Assembly (NCBI RefSeq): GCF_000382225.1 | Contig: NZ_KB907809.1 | Location: 90,618 to 154,617 of the forward strand | Length of the DNA: 64,000 nt | DNA from: Hymenobacter aerophilus DSM 13606 | GTDB lineage: Bacteria; Bacteroidota; Bacteroidia; Cytophagales; Hymenobacteraceae | Reading direction: 5' to 3' | Part shown: positions 18,825-27,176 of the stretch, one piece after another | How positions within the stretch are numbered: the stretch's first letter is position 1 | Layout: every line of letters begins with the position of its first letter | The notes under the pieces: generated by a model | Seen by the model: only the letters and a program-made list of their open reading frames with translations | Told to the model about the DNA's origin: nothing | Database searches by the model: none | Made by a program: the position numbers and the translations under genes

Positions 18825-19532
18825 TCAACGAGCCCACCAGCCCCGCCCCAGCCGGTAGGCGGACACGGCCGAGAGTAGCAGCAGGAGCAGCGTGGAATTG
18901 CGCCAGTCAGAGTTCCAGAGTTGTAATTTGGCCTCTAGCCAGGAAGGAGATTCGCGTTTATTGTCAAACTCTACCACGGTACCACACATTAAAAGATTGG
19001 AAGGTGAATGAGGCCGAATATTGGTTATCGGTTTCGACTTAGTAGTGAATGTGTAGAAAGTGGTCAGCTCGTGCCGGAGGTCAACCCAGTATTTCTTCAT
19101 GCCATACACATTGCACCAATCCAACACCTGTACCAAACTGGAGTAGCTAGCCTCCTGACCAATTCGTACTTGAAGGCCCCTGTCATGATTGGGGTCGACT
19201 TCCAGATGATGAAAGACGGCTTGGGCGTTGCGTAAGGCAAAATAGTCCTCGAATAAGTTGCCTGTTACCGCGAATACTTGCCAGGGGCGAAAGGCCGCAA
19301 TTATAGCTGACGACGAGTAAGGAAGAGAGGGACCCTCTACAATATAATCAGCGAGAATATCTGAGTTAGGTTGTAATGGAAGAAAGTTAACTTCCATCAC
19401 GTGCTGCACCCGCACACCCCGCACCTGTGGCAACGCCACGCAGCTTAGCCACAGCAGCCACGTCAGCGCCAGCAGGCCCGGGGGCAGCAGTAAACGGCGA
19501 CGATGGAGACAGGGGAGAGATAGCAGAAGCAT
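18825..19532 (-). CDS. hypothetical membrane protein with two terminal membrane segments
   Basis: A 235-residue protein with a hydrophobic N-terminal stretch (MLLLSLPCLHRRRLLLPP... to about residue 35) and a C-terminal one (about 205-225), giving a soluble part of about 170 residues between two anchors. I do not recognise a family. Codon use is less GC-rich than its neighbours in the middle part, a possible sign of acquisition. The frame is open to 19631, which would add 33 residues; the inner ATG at 19532 leaves room for the divergent promoter of the TonB receptor. Confidence 0.55.
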   Translation of the reverse strand: MLLLSLPCLHRRRLLLPPGLLALTWLLWLSCVALPQVRGVRVQHVMEVNFLPLQPNSDILADYIVEGPSLPYSSSAIIAAFRPWQVFAVTGNLFEDYFALRNAQAVFHHLEVDPNHDRGLQVRIGQEASYSSLVQVLDWCNVYGMKKYWVDLRHELTTFYTFTTKSKPITNIRPHSPSNLLMCGTVVEFDNKRESPSWLEAKLQLWNSDWRNSTLLLLLLSAVSAYRLGRGWWAR

Positions 19533-19606
19533 AAAGCTAAATATCAGATAGTCAAGGTTATATAGACGGTTTCGAGCCGATTTTCGGGGGAAACCAACTC
19601 CGGAGG

Positions 19607-19614
19607 TAATTTTG
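19607..19614 (+). promoter_or_regulatory. -7 box of the TonB receptor promoter
   Basis: TAATTTTG matches TAnnTTTG fully; a weaker TTTC at 19582-19585 lies at about -33 distance. Transcription would start near 19621, 31 nt before the receptor ATG. Confidence 0.55.
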
Positions 19615-19651
19615 GGGTTACTACGACCCAATCTACCAGTTTTTCCTGTTG

Positions 19652-21781
19652 ATGCGCTATTGTTCCGCCGCGCTGCTACTGCTGCCCGTTGCTGCCTTCG
19701 CCCAACCTACCGCCCCACCTGATACGGCCCGTTCCATAGCCCTGCCAGAGGCCACCGTGGCCGGCTACGGCCAGCAGCTGCCGCTGCGCCGCACGGCCGC
19801 CGCCGTAGGCACACTCGACCGCGCCGATTTTGAGCGGTTCCCTGATAATGCCCTCACCCAGGTCGTGAACACGTTGCCGGGCGTGCGGCTGGAGGAGCGG
19901 GCTACGGCCAGCTACCGCCTCAGCGTGCGTGGTAGCACGCTTCGCTCGCCCTTCGGCGTGCGCAACACCAAAGTGTACTACCAGGGTTTGCCCTTCACCG
20001 AAGCCAGCGGCAGCACGCCCCTCAACCTGCTCGACCCAGGTTTGCTGGGCGGGCTGGAAGTGATTAAGGGCCCGGCCGCCAGCGTGTACGGGGCCGGCAC
20101 CGGCGGGGCCGTGCTGTTGCGCGGGCGCCGCCCCGCTGGGCCCGGCACGCACGTTTCGGCGGGCTTTACGGCGGGCAGCTACGGGCTGCGGCGCACCACG
20201 GCGGCCCTCGAAACGGCTACCGCCACCGGCTACTGGCGCGCCGCCTACGCCCGCCAGACACTTGATGGCTACCGCCGCCAAAGCGCCCTGCGGCGCGACG
20301 TGCTCAGCCTCGACGGTGAGTGGCAGCCCACCGCGCGCCAGACCCTCCGCCTGCACGCGCTCTACACCGATATCGACTACCAGCTGCCCGGCGGCCTTAC
20401 CCGGGCCCAGTTCGAGGCCGACCCGCGGCAGTCCCGGCCGGGCACGGCCACCGCGCCCGGCACGGTGGCCCAGCGCACCTACTACGCCTCGCGCACCGGC
20501 CTGCTCGGTGCCACCCACGAGGCCCGCTTTACGGAGCGGCTGGAGTTGCGCTCGGCACTGTATTTGAGCGGCAGCCGTATCAATACGCCGTATCTGATTG
20601 ATTTCGAGCGCAATACACTGCTGGGCGGGGGCGGGCGCACGGTGCTCGGCTACCGCACGGCGCTGGCGGGCCGCACGTTGCGCCTGCAGGCCGGCGCCGA
20701 GGGCCAGACGGGCTTCAAGAGCGCCCGCAGCTACCAGAACCGCGCCGGCCAGCCCGGCCCGTTGCGCTACGACGACGAAATCCGCACGCTCACTGGCTTC
20801 GTGTTTGCCCAGGCCGATTACGAGCTGCCCGCCGAACTGCTGCTGACAGTGGGCGCCAGCTACAACCGCCTGCGCTACCGCATCAGCCGGCTTTCCGATG
20901 CTGCTACCAACCCTACCGGGTATGAGCTGAGCCGCGACTTCCGGCCCCAGGTGTCGCCCAGGGTGGCGCTGCTGCGCGAATTCGGGCCGGGCCTGGCGGT
21001 GTACGGGAGCGTGAGCACGGGCTTCTCGCCGCCCACCGAGGAGGAAATCCGGCCTTCCGACGGCTCCATCAACCGGGGCCTGCAGGCCGAGCGAGCCACC
21101 AGCTTCGAATTGGGGGCGCGGGGCCAGCTCTGGCAGCAGCGCCTGCGCTACGACGTGGCTCTCTACGACCAGCGCCTGCGCCAAACAATTACAACCCGCA
21201 CCACCGACCTGGGCACCCAACTGTTCCTGAACGCCGGCACCACGCGCCAGCGCGGGGCCGAGGTGGCCGTGAGTGGCTGGCTGTGGCAATCGGGAGCTTC
21301 AAGCCGCAAGCTTCAAGCCGCAAGCTTTATAGAGAGTTCTACTAATAAGGAAACGGAGCTGCCAATCGGGCTGCGGGCCTTCGTGAGCTACGCCTACAAC
21401 CACTACCGTTTCGGCAGCTACCAGCGCGGCGACGATGATTTCAGCGGCAACCGCCTCACCGGCACCGCGCCCCACACGCTCACGGCCGGCCTCGATTTCC
21501 GTCAGCGTCACGGTTTCTACCTCAGCCCCACCGTCAACCACCAGGCCCGCCTGCCGCTCAACGACGCCAACACTGCCTACGCCGCCGGGTACTGGACCTT
21601 TGGCTCCCGCGGCGGCTGGCGCGGCCAGGTGGGCCCGCTGGCGCTGGATGTGTTCGGTGGCGGCGAAAACCTGACGGACCGCCGCTACTCGCTGGGCAAC
21701 GACCTCAACGCCTTCGGCGGCCGCTATTTTCAACCCGCCGCTGCCCGCAACTGGTACGCCGGGCTGGCGGTGAGATGGTGA
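19652..21781 (+). CDS. TonB-dependent outer-membrane receptor
   Basis: A 709-residue outer-membrane protein. Signal peptide (about 1-18, ending AFAQ), plug domain about 30-145 (NALTQVVNTLPGVRLEE, then SVRGSTLRSPFGVRN and a typical plug end GPAASVYGAGTGGAVLL), then a 22-strand beta barrel ending in the aromatic terminus LAVRW. The lack of a CarboxypepD_reg domain and SusD partner points to a siderophore, metal or cofactor receptor rather than a glycan importer. No energising or periplasmic partner is adjacent. A TTG one codon upstream is a weaker start. A short repeat interrupts the barrel region (see 21295-21328). Confidence 0.9.
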   Translation: MRYCSAALLLLPVAAFAQPTAPPDTARSIALPEATVAGYGQQLPLRRTAAAVGTLDRADFERFPDNALTQVVNTLPGVRLEERATASYRLSVRGSTLRSPFGVRNTKVYYQGLPFTEASGSTPLNLLDPGLLGGLEVIKGPAASVYGAGTGGAVLLRGRRPAGPGTHVSAGFTAGSYGLRRTTAALETATATGYWRAAYARQTLDGYRRQSALRRDVLSLDGEWQPTARQTLRLHALYTDIDYQLPGGLTRAQFEADPRQSRPGTATAPGTVAQRTYYASRTGLLGATHEARFTERLELRSALYLSGSRINTPYLIDFERNTLLGGGGRTVLGYRTALAGRTLRLQAGAEGQTGFKSARSYQNRAGQPGPLRYDDEIRTLTGFVFAQADYELPAELLLTVGASYNRLRYRISRLSDAATNPTGYELSRDFRPQVSPRVALLREFGPGLAVYGSVSTGFSPPTEEEIRPSDGSINRGLQAERATSFELGARGQLWQQRLRYDVALYDQRLRQTITTRTTDLGTQLFLNAGTTRQRGAEVAVSGWLWQSGASSRKLQAASFIESSTNKETELPIGLRAFVSYAYNHYRFGSYQRGDDDFSGNRLTGTAPHTLTAGLDFRQRHGFYLSPTVNHQARLPLNDANTAYAAGYWTFGSRGGWRGQVGPLALDVFGGGENLTDRRYSLGNDLNAFGGRYFQPAAARNWYAGLAVRW
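21295..21328. repeat. 14-bp tandem repeat inside the TonB receptor gene
   Basis: Two exact copies of AGCTTCAAGCCGCA (21295-21308 and 21309-21322) followed by AGCTTT. The unit matches the intergenic AGCTnnn heptad family but here is translated (SSRKLQAAS) in an extracellular-loop position. Gain or loss of a 14-bp unit would shift the frame. Confidence 0.75.
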
Positions 21782-21797
21782 GTTGATTGGGTAGTGA

Positions 21798-21922
21798 GGA
21801 ACTGAGGAGAAGTACTGTCATCCTGAGCGCAGCGAAGGACCTATATAGAAGGTGTCATCAGACGTTACCTTCTATATAGGTCCTTCGCTGCGCTCAGGAT
21901 GACAGTACTTCTCCTCAGTTCC
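21798..21922. repeat. long palindrome, GAGCGCAGCGAAGG family
   Basis: Perfectly complementary 56-nt arms (21798-21853 and 21867-21922) with a 13-nt loop, centred between the convergent TonB receptor and oxidoreductase genes. It contains the family core GAGCGCAGCGAAGGACC. It could end transcription from both sides. Confidence 0.9.
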
Positions 21923-21933
21923 CCAGTCCCTGA

Positions 21934-23094
21934 CTACACCTTCACTGCTTTGCCGGTGCGGGCGGCTTCGTAGATGGCGTGGACGAGGCGGATGTCGCGC
22001 AGACCTTCTTCGCCGGGCGTTTTGGGCGTTTTGTTGTTGAGTACGCACTCGGCCATGTGGTCGAGTTCGGCGGCAAACTGGTTGCCTTCCTTGAGCTGGG
22101 GTTCGCGTTGGCCGTCCTTGTCGCCGATGGTCATGTGGTGCCTGTAATAATCAGTAGCCGGGTCGAGGTCGAGCCAGGCCTTGTCGCCGAAGGCGCGGAA
22201 ACGCTTGACTTCCTGGATGCTGTAGGCACTGGTGCAGGTGGCCAGTGCGCCGCCAGGGAAGCGCAGCGTGAAATGAATCCGGTCCTCGACTTCCTTGAAG
22301 CGCGGGTCCGAGCGGTCGGTCATTTCCATGGCCGTTACCTCGGTGGGCTCCTCGCCGGTGAGGTAGCGGGCGGCGTTGAGCGAGTAGATGCCGATATCCA
22401 TGAGCGAGCCGCCGCCGGCCAGCTTTTTCACCACCCGCCAGCTGTCGGCCTTGTCGCCGGTGGGGTCCACGATGCGGCCGTGGTCGGCCGTGATTTGCAT
22501 GAGTTTGCCCAGTTCGCCGCGCCGGATGCGGGCAATGGCATCGAGGTTGAAGGGCTCGTACTGGGCACGGTAGGCAATCATGAGCTTTTTGCCGGCCTCG
22601 CGGCAGGCGTCAATCATGCGCTGGCACTCGGCCACGGTGGGGGCCATGGGCTTTTCGCTGAGCACGTGCTTACCGGCCCGGGCAGCGCGCACCGCAAAGT
22701 CGGCGTGCAGGGCCGGGGGCACCACCACGTACACCACATCCACGGCGGGGTTGTCGCGGATGGTGTCGAAATTCTGGTAGTTGTAGATGTTTTTCGGCTC
22801 GACACCGTACTCGCGGGCCAGGCGGGCGGCCTTGTCGGGCGAGCCGCTCACCAGGGCCACAATGCGGGCGTGCTTGGTTTCCTTGAAGGCGGGCATCATC
22901 TGCTCGGTGGCAAATTTGCCCAGCCCCACGATGGCAAAACCTATTTTCTTCTGGTCGGCGTGTTGCATGGCGGTTGAGGAAAGGGAGGAAAGCGGGAGGG
23001 CGGCGGCCGGACCGGCTACCGCGGCCAGGGCCGTACCCAGCCCGGCCTGGCGCAGAAACTGCCGCCGCGAATCCGGCGAAACGGAACGGTCCAT
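21934..23094 (-). CDS. Tat-exported Gfo/Idh/MocA family oxidoreductase
   Basis: A 386-residue NAD(P)-dependent oxidoreductase. A twin-arginine signal is present (DSRRQFLRQ, R10/R11, then a hydrophobic stretch ending near residue 38), so the folded enzyme with cofactor would be exported. The Rossmann domain starts at KIGFAIVGLGKFA; the family motif EKP is seen in VLSEKPMAPT. The C-terminal substrate domain has GGGSLMDIGIYSLNAARY. The relation to glucose-fructose oxidoreductase suggests sugar oxidation; the substrate is not known. The frame extends 12 codons upstream, but this ATG gives a proper Tat signal. Confidence 0.87.
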   Translation of the reverse strand: MDRSVSPDSRRQFLRQAGLGTALAAVAGPAAALPLSSLSSTAMQHADQKKIGFAIVGLGKFATEQMMPAFKETKHARIVALVSGSPDKAARLAREYGVEPKNIYNYQNFDTIRDNPAVDVVYVVVPPALHADFAVRAARAGKHVLSEKPMAPTVAECQRMIDACREAGKKLMIAYRAQYEPFNLDAIARIRRGELGKLMQITADHGRIVDPTGDKADSWRVVKKLAGGGSLMDIGIYSLNAARYLTGEEPTEVTAMEMTDRSDPRFKEVEDRIHFTLRFPGGALATCTSAYSIQEVKRFRAFGDKAWLDLDPATDYYRHHMTIGDKDGQREPQLKEGNQFAAELDHMAECVLNNKTPKTPGEEGLRDIRLVHAIYEAARTGKAVKV

Positions 23095-23211
23095 GAGTGA
23101 AAATGAAAAGTTAGCGTGCAGCTGATTCAACGGCCCGCAAAAGCAGCGTGTTGCGCCCGGCGGCCAGGTTTCTGCCCAAGCTCAGCCTTAGCCGGCCAGC
23201 CGCAACCCGGC

Positions 23212-23243
23212 AAAAAGCCCCTCCGCCGCAAGGCAAAGGGGCT
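23212..23243 (-). terminator. terminator of the small hydrophilic gene
   Basis: On the minus strand a hairpin with AGCCCCT/AGGGGCT arms is followed by TTTTT, about 60 nt beyond the stop codon of the 97-residue gene. Confidence 0.6.
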
Positions 23244-23305
23244 GAAGTAATCCTGCCGTTCGAACTTATTCGGCGGCGCTCCTAAAGGCCACGCGGGCCC
23301 ACCGC

Positions 23306-23599
23306 TTAGCGGTTGTTGTCGTCAATCGGGTTGTTGAAGCCGGTGATGCGCAGCTCGTCGGTAGTTGATTCGCTGTCGGGGTCGGGGCCGGTGGTGGCGC
23401 TGCCGCTGGGCGTGCCCGACATGGCATCTTCGAGCTGCTCGCTCGTGTCGAGCGTGCCTTCGTCGTCTTTTTTATAGCCGTACAGCTCCTCTCGGTGCTG
23501 GCGCTGCTCCTCGGTCAGGTTGGCGTTTTTGGCGTCGAGGGCGGCGGCCGGGTCCTGGTCTTTTGGGTCTTTCGACGTTGTTTTTTTATCGGTACTCAT
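23306..23599 (-). CDS. small hydrophilic protein with DPAA-DAK-EQR motif
   Basis: A 97-residue, highly charged protein with almost no hydrophobic residues; it is probably disordered. Residues about 16-46 contain DPAAALDAKNANLTEEQR followed by YKKDDEG. The same pattern (DPAAVQDAKDAEYDEQR, then KDD) occurs in the adjacent 158-residue protein, so the two look paralogous. Composition resembles hydrophilin or stress-protectant proteins, but the function is unknown. It is 41 nt downstream of its relative on the same strand and probably co-transcribed with it. Confidence 0.65.
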   Translation of the reverse strand: MSTDKKTTSKDPKDQDPAAALDAKNANLTEEQRQHREELYGYKKDDEGTLDTSEQLEDAMSGTPSGSATTGPDPDSESTTDELRITGFNNPIDDNNR

Positions 23600-23640
23600 C
23601 AGAAAAGTCAGTCAGAAGTGAGGAAAGAGGCACGGCGGGC

Positions 23641-24117
23641 CTAGTCGTTGTTGGGCATTTCGTTTTCCTTGCCCGAGCCGGGAATGCCGCGGCCGTTGTC
23701 GGGGCGGAAGGCGCTGAACTCGTCGGGGTTGTCGTTCTGGCCCACGTTGGGGTTGCTTTCCTCCACGGCGTCGGAAGCGGGCGCCTGGGTGCGGTTGGCG
23801 GGCTCGTTGGTGGCCCAGTTGCGGGTGCCGCCGCCGTAGCGCGGGTCGTCTTTGGCCCAGTCTTCGCGCTGCTCGTCGTACTCGGCGTCTTTGGCGTCCT
23901 GCACGGCGGCCGGATCGAGGTTTTGCGGGGCGCTGCCACGCTGCTCGGCAAAGGCTACCGAAGGCGCCGACTCGCCGCCGTTGGTGACGCTTTCGTCTTC
24001 GTTTAGCGGCTCGTTGGGGTTGTCGGGGTGGCCGAAGCTACCGTAGTTGGGCGTATCATTGGCGGCCTGCGAAGGGTTGCGGGAGGTATCGGGCGAGTTG
24101 AGCGGGTTGGTGGCCAT
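23641..24117 (-). CDS. hydrophilic protein related to the downstream gene
   Basis: A 158-residue protein very rich in Asn, Asp, Pro, Gly and Glu, with no membrane segment. Residues about 68-91 carry DPAAVQDAKDAEYDEQR and KDDPRYG, shared with the 97-residue neighbour. It is predicted to be mostly unstructured. The frame is open to 24240, but the ATG at 24117 is preferred because the upstream part is basic and unlike the rest. It is probably the first gene of a two-gene unit and is divergent from a small acetyltransferase gene. Confidence 0.62.
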   Translation of the reverse strand: MATNPLNSPDTSRNPSQAANDTPNYGSFGHPDNPNEPLNEDESVTNGGESAPSVAFAEQRGSAPQNLDPAAVQDAKDAEYDEQREDWAKDDPRYGGGTRNWATNEPANRTQAPASDAVEESNPNVGQNDNPDEFSAFRPDNGRGIPGSGKENEMPNND

Positions 24118-24272
24118 AAGAAAAGCGTAAGGGTAGGAGGAGGGAATAGGGAAGAAACGACGGCGCAAGTGGCCGCCGTTGCCATTCATACGTAAACTTC
24201 CGGGAAATGGCGGTGTCCGGTCGGGCTTCCGCCGCCTCACTTCCCCGATTCTTTCCTTCTTTTTTCCCGCTT

Positions 24273-24557
24273 ATGTCGCTCTCCGTTCAGCATCACTCCG
24301 AAAACCAGGAATTTACCGTTTCCCAGGATGGCCACTCGGCCGAACTCTCCTATAGCCGGCCCGCCGACGGCGTCATCGACTTCACCCACACCTTCGTCGA
24401 AGAAGAGCTGCGCGGCCAGGGCGTCGGCGACGAGTTGGCCAAAGCCGGCCTCGCCTACGCCCGCGAAAACGACCTGAAAGTGCGCACCAGCTGCACCTTC
24501 ATGGCCGGCTACGTGGCCGCCCACCCCGACTACCAGGATCTGGTGGAAGCTTCCTAG
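24273..24557 (+). CDS. small GNAT-like N-acetyltransferase (YjdJ type)
   Basis: A 94-residue member of the short GCN5-related acetyltransferase family (Gcn5 Yjdj type). The acetyl-CoA binding loop is visible in FVEEELRGQGVGDELAKAGL, followed by a conserved CTFMAGYVAAHPDYQDL. These proteins are much shorter than ordinary GNAT enzymes and their substrate is not known. The frame extends upstream, but the ATG at 24273 starts the family domain. Confidence 0.85.
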   Translation: MSLSVQHHSENQEFTVSQDGHSAELSYSRPADGVIDFTHTFVEEELRGQGVGDELAKAGLAYARENDLKVRTSCTFMAGYVAAHPDYQDLVEAS

Positions 24558-24560
24558 AGC

Positions 24561-24660
24561 TCAGAACTTAGAGCTTAGAAACAGACGAGTCCCTGATGTC
24601 ATTGCTGACGCCAGGGACTCGTCTGTTTCTAAGCTCTAAAATCTAAGCTCTAAGTTCTAA
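24561..24660. repeat. heptad arrays flanking a convergent terminator
   Basis: Left of the hairpin are 7-bp units AGCTCAG, AACTTAG, AGCTTAG; right of it CTAAGCT, CTAAAAT, CTAAGCT, CTAAGTT. They are reverse complements in register and extend the hairpin stem. Confidence 0.65.
24569..24638. terminator. hairpin between convergent genes
   Basis: 26-nt perfect arms (24569-24594 and 24613-24638), A/T-rich at the outside, between the acetyltransferase and nuclease genes that face each other. Confidence 0.8.
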
Positions 24661-24670
24661 AACCTGAACC

Positions 24671-26995
24671 CTACCGGCGCACTTCCACGCGGCTGGTGTA
24701 GGTGATGCCGTCGGCCGTGACGCGCAGCAGGTACAGGCCCTCGGCCAGCGGCTGCACATCGAGCGTAGCCGTTTCGGTGGCCGAGAGCGGCTGGCGGCGG
24801 CTGAGTACCTGCTGGCCCAGCATGTTGTAGAGGCTCAGGCTGGCCGACTGGCGGCCCCGTAGCTGCGGTAGGCGCACCTGCACGCGGCCGGTCGCCGGGT
24901 TCGGGAACACCTCCACGCCTTCGCCCAGCCGGGCCGCAGCGGTGGTGCCGGTAATCGTTACGCAATCAGAAGTGTGGCGGCCGAGGTTGTCATACACGTC
25001 CGTGCCCACAAAAGTCCATTCGGCCTGCGCGTCGGCCCAGCGCTTCTGGCCCTTGTTCACGCTGGCTTTGCGCACGAGCGTGGCGTCGGTGGTGGTGCCG
25101 CCCGTAACTGCCCAGCCGCCGGCCGGCTTCTGCCCGATTACGCCAATTACGTCGAGCGTATCGGTGCCGTCCATCAGCAGCAGCGCATCATCGCCATTGA
25201 AGAAACCCACGTTCGACTCCAGATCAGCCTGAGCCTTAACGATGGGCGAAACGACGCCGCCATTGGCAATTACGTACACGTCGCCGGGGGCAATGGTGCC
25301 GCTAAGCTCGGCCGTGGCGTTCGGGGTAGTCTGGCCGTTGGCGAACAGGCTTACCGTAATGCCTTCCAGGTCGATGGGCGCGTTCGAGGGGTTGTAGATT
25401 TCAATGGCCTTGCTGTTGCTGGCCTTGCCCTCAATGTACTCCGAGAAGAACAGCGCAGTGCAGGGCGCCGCGGGCGGGGCCACATCGTCGTTGAGAATCG
25501 TCAGCTCGTGGGTGCGGATGGCGCCCAGCACCGCGCCGCCCGTGGTGGGCGTGCCCAGGGCCAGCACCACCGTTTCGTTGGGCTCGGCGAGCAGGTCGCC
25601 AACTACCGTCAGCGTCACGGCCTGGGTCTGGCTGGCCTGGCCGGCCGCGAAGGTGAGGCTGGTGGTGGTCAGCGTATAATCGGCGGGCGAAGTGGCGGTG
25701 GTGCCGGCCGGCCGCACCGTTACCGGAATAGTTACGGCCGCCGTGGGGGCCGCGCCGGTCAGCGTTACGTTCACGGTGTAGGTACTGGTGCCGTCGTTGC
25801 CTTCGGTAAGGCTGCCTTTGGCGCTGGCAAACTGCAGGGTAGGAGCGGGGCCGTCGTCGTTGAGGATGGTCAGCTCGTGCTGGTTGGGGCCGCCCACGGC
25901 CGCGCCGGTGGCGGGGTTGCTCAGGGCCAGCACCACGGTTTCATCGGCTTCGGGCATCTGGTCGCCGTTGATAGTCACGGTTACCGGCAGCGTCGTCTGG
26001 CCGGCCGCGAAGGTCAGCGTCTGGGGCGAGGTAAAGGTGAAATCCTGGCCGCTGGTGGCCGTGGAGGTCATATTCAGGCTCAGCTGCACCGTGAGCGGGG
26101 CCGTGGGGGCGGGCGTAACCGTTACGCTAGTGGTGTAGGTGCTGGTGCCGGCGTTGCCCTCGGCAATGCTGCCGGTGGCGGTAGCAAACGCGAAAGTCGG
26201 CAGCACCTTGAAGCCCCAGGCGCGGGCCACCAGGTCGGGGTAGGCCACGTAGGGGTTGAAGTTGCCCTGGCTTTTGGCCGCGCGGCGGTTGCGCTCGGTT
26301 TCGCGGGCATCTACCGGGTCGGCCAGGTGCCACTGGTAGAGCGTGTTCAGGTCGGCGGCGGCCGTAATCACGTCCTTGCCCGCATCAAACTTCTGGCCCT
26401 GGTGCATGGTGTAGAAGTAGAACAGGGCCCGGGCCAGGTTGCCCTTGTGGTCTTCGCGGGGCTCGAACTGCGAGTCGGTGTCCTCGCTGTACTCGTCGAT
26501 GTTGGTGGTCGGAATGGCCGTCTGGCTGGTCGAGCCGCGCATCCAGAGCTTGGTCTGAGTGTCGGGAATTTCGGCAAACGGGTCGGAGCCGCGGTTCGAG
26601 TTCCAGGCGATGAACGTCGGGAACAGGTGGTGAATATCGGAGCGCATGCGCACCTGCTCATCAAACCACGACTGCGGCACGGTGTGCTCGCAATTAATCT
26701 GCTTAACCACGCCGGTGCTGGTGTTGCTCGAATCGAGCTTCACGGTTTCGGTGTAGCCCGAATACACACATACGAGCTTGCCGTCCTGGTTGTCCACGTA
26801 GTTGTACATCTTGCCGCGGGCCGTGCCGTAGTCGAGCACCACGCGCTTGCCGTCGTACCAGTTCTCGCGCAGCCAGTCCTTCAGGTTCTGGCCCTGCAGG
26901 CTGGTGGGCGGCGCTGCCGGCAGGGTCTGGGCCGAGGCCGTGCCCAGGCCGGCGAACAGCACGGCGGTCAATATCCAAGCGAAAAAGTGTTTCAT
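24671..26995 (-). CDS. secreted endonuclease I-like nuclease with Calx-beta, lamin-tail and T9SS domains
   Basis: A 774-residue secreted multidomain protein. Signal peptide about 1-22. Endonuclease I (EndA-type) domain about 30-265 with the motifs INCEHTVPQSWF (H104), SDIHHLFP (D120, H122, H123) and WNSNRGSDPF (N132, N134) expected of metal-dependent non-specific nucleases. Two Calx-beta domains follow (about 268-381 and 388-503, each ending HELTILNDD), then a lamin-tail-like domain (about 512-655, FFSEYIEGKASNSKAIEIYN), and a type A T9SS sorting domain (about 700-774). It probably degrades extracellular DNA or RNA for nutrients or biofilm remodelling. Confidence 0.92.
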   Translation of the reverse strand: MKHFFAWILTAVLFAGLGTASAQTLPAAPPTSLQGQNLKDWLRENWYDGKRVVLDYGTARGKMYNYVDNQDGKLVCVYSGYTETVKLDSSNTSTGVVKQINCEHTVPQSWFDEQVRMRSDIHHLFPTFIAWNSNRGSDPFAEIPDTQTKLWMRGSTSQTAIPTTNIDEYSEDTDSQFEPREDHKGNLARALFYFYTMHQGQKFDAGKDVITAAADLNTLYQWHLADPVDARETERNRRAAKSQGNFNPYVAYPDLVARAWGFKVLPTFAFATATGSIAEGNAGTSTYTTSVTVTPAPTAPLTVQLSLNMTSTATSGQDFTFTSPQTLTFAAGQTTLPVTVTINGDQMPEADETVVLALSNPATGAAVGGPNQHELTILNDDGPAPTLQFASAKGSLTEGNDGTSTYTVNVTLTGAAPTAAVTIPVTVRPAGTTATSPADYTLTTTSLTFAAGQASQTQAVTLTVVGDLLAEPNETVVLALGTPTTGGAVLGAIRTHELTILNDDVAPPAAPCTALFFSEYIEGKASNSKAIEIYNPSNAPIDLEGITVSLFANGQTTPNATAELSGTIAPGDVYVIANGGVVSPIVKAQADLESNVGFFNGDDALLLMDGTDTLDVIGVIGQKPAGGWAVTGGTTTDATLVRKASVNKGQKRWADAQAEWTFVGTDVYDNLGRHTSDCVTITGTTAAARLGEGVEVFPNPATGRVQVRLPQLRGRQSASLSLYNMLGQQVLSRRQPLSATETATLDVQPLAEGLYLLRVTADGITYTSRVEVRR

Positions 26996-27111
26996 CGGGT
27001 AGTGAAAAAGTGAGAAGCGAACTAGCTCCTAAAGGTCGGCAAAGATTTTTCGCCCGCCAACTGCCCTGCACTACTGCCGCCGGATTGGGCGCTGCCACCG
27101 CCTCCAGCCAG

Positions 27112-27151
27112 TAAAAAGAGCGCCCGCCCCTAAATGAGGGGCGGGCGCTCT
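27112..27151 (-). terminator. terminator of the fasciclin gene
   Basis: Perfect 15-nt arms and a 5-nt loop followed on the minus strand by TTTTT, 26 nt after the fasciclin stop codon. Confidence 0.85.
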
Positions 27152-27176
27152 GCTATTTTTTAGTGTCGCTCCAGCC

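Noticed and set aside
24974..27013. 679-residue open frame opposite the EndA-type nuclease
   Set aside because: Composition is repetitive Gly/Val/His typical of antisense GC-rich DNA; the nuclease on the other strand has full domain support.
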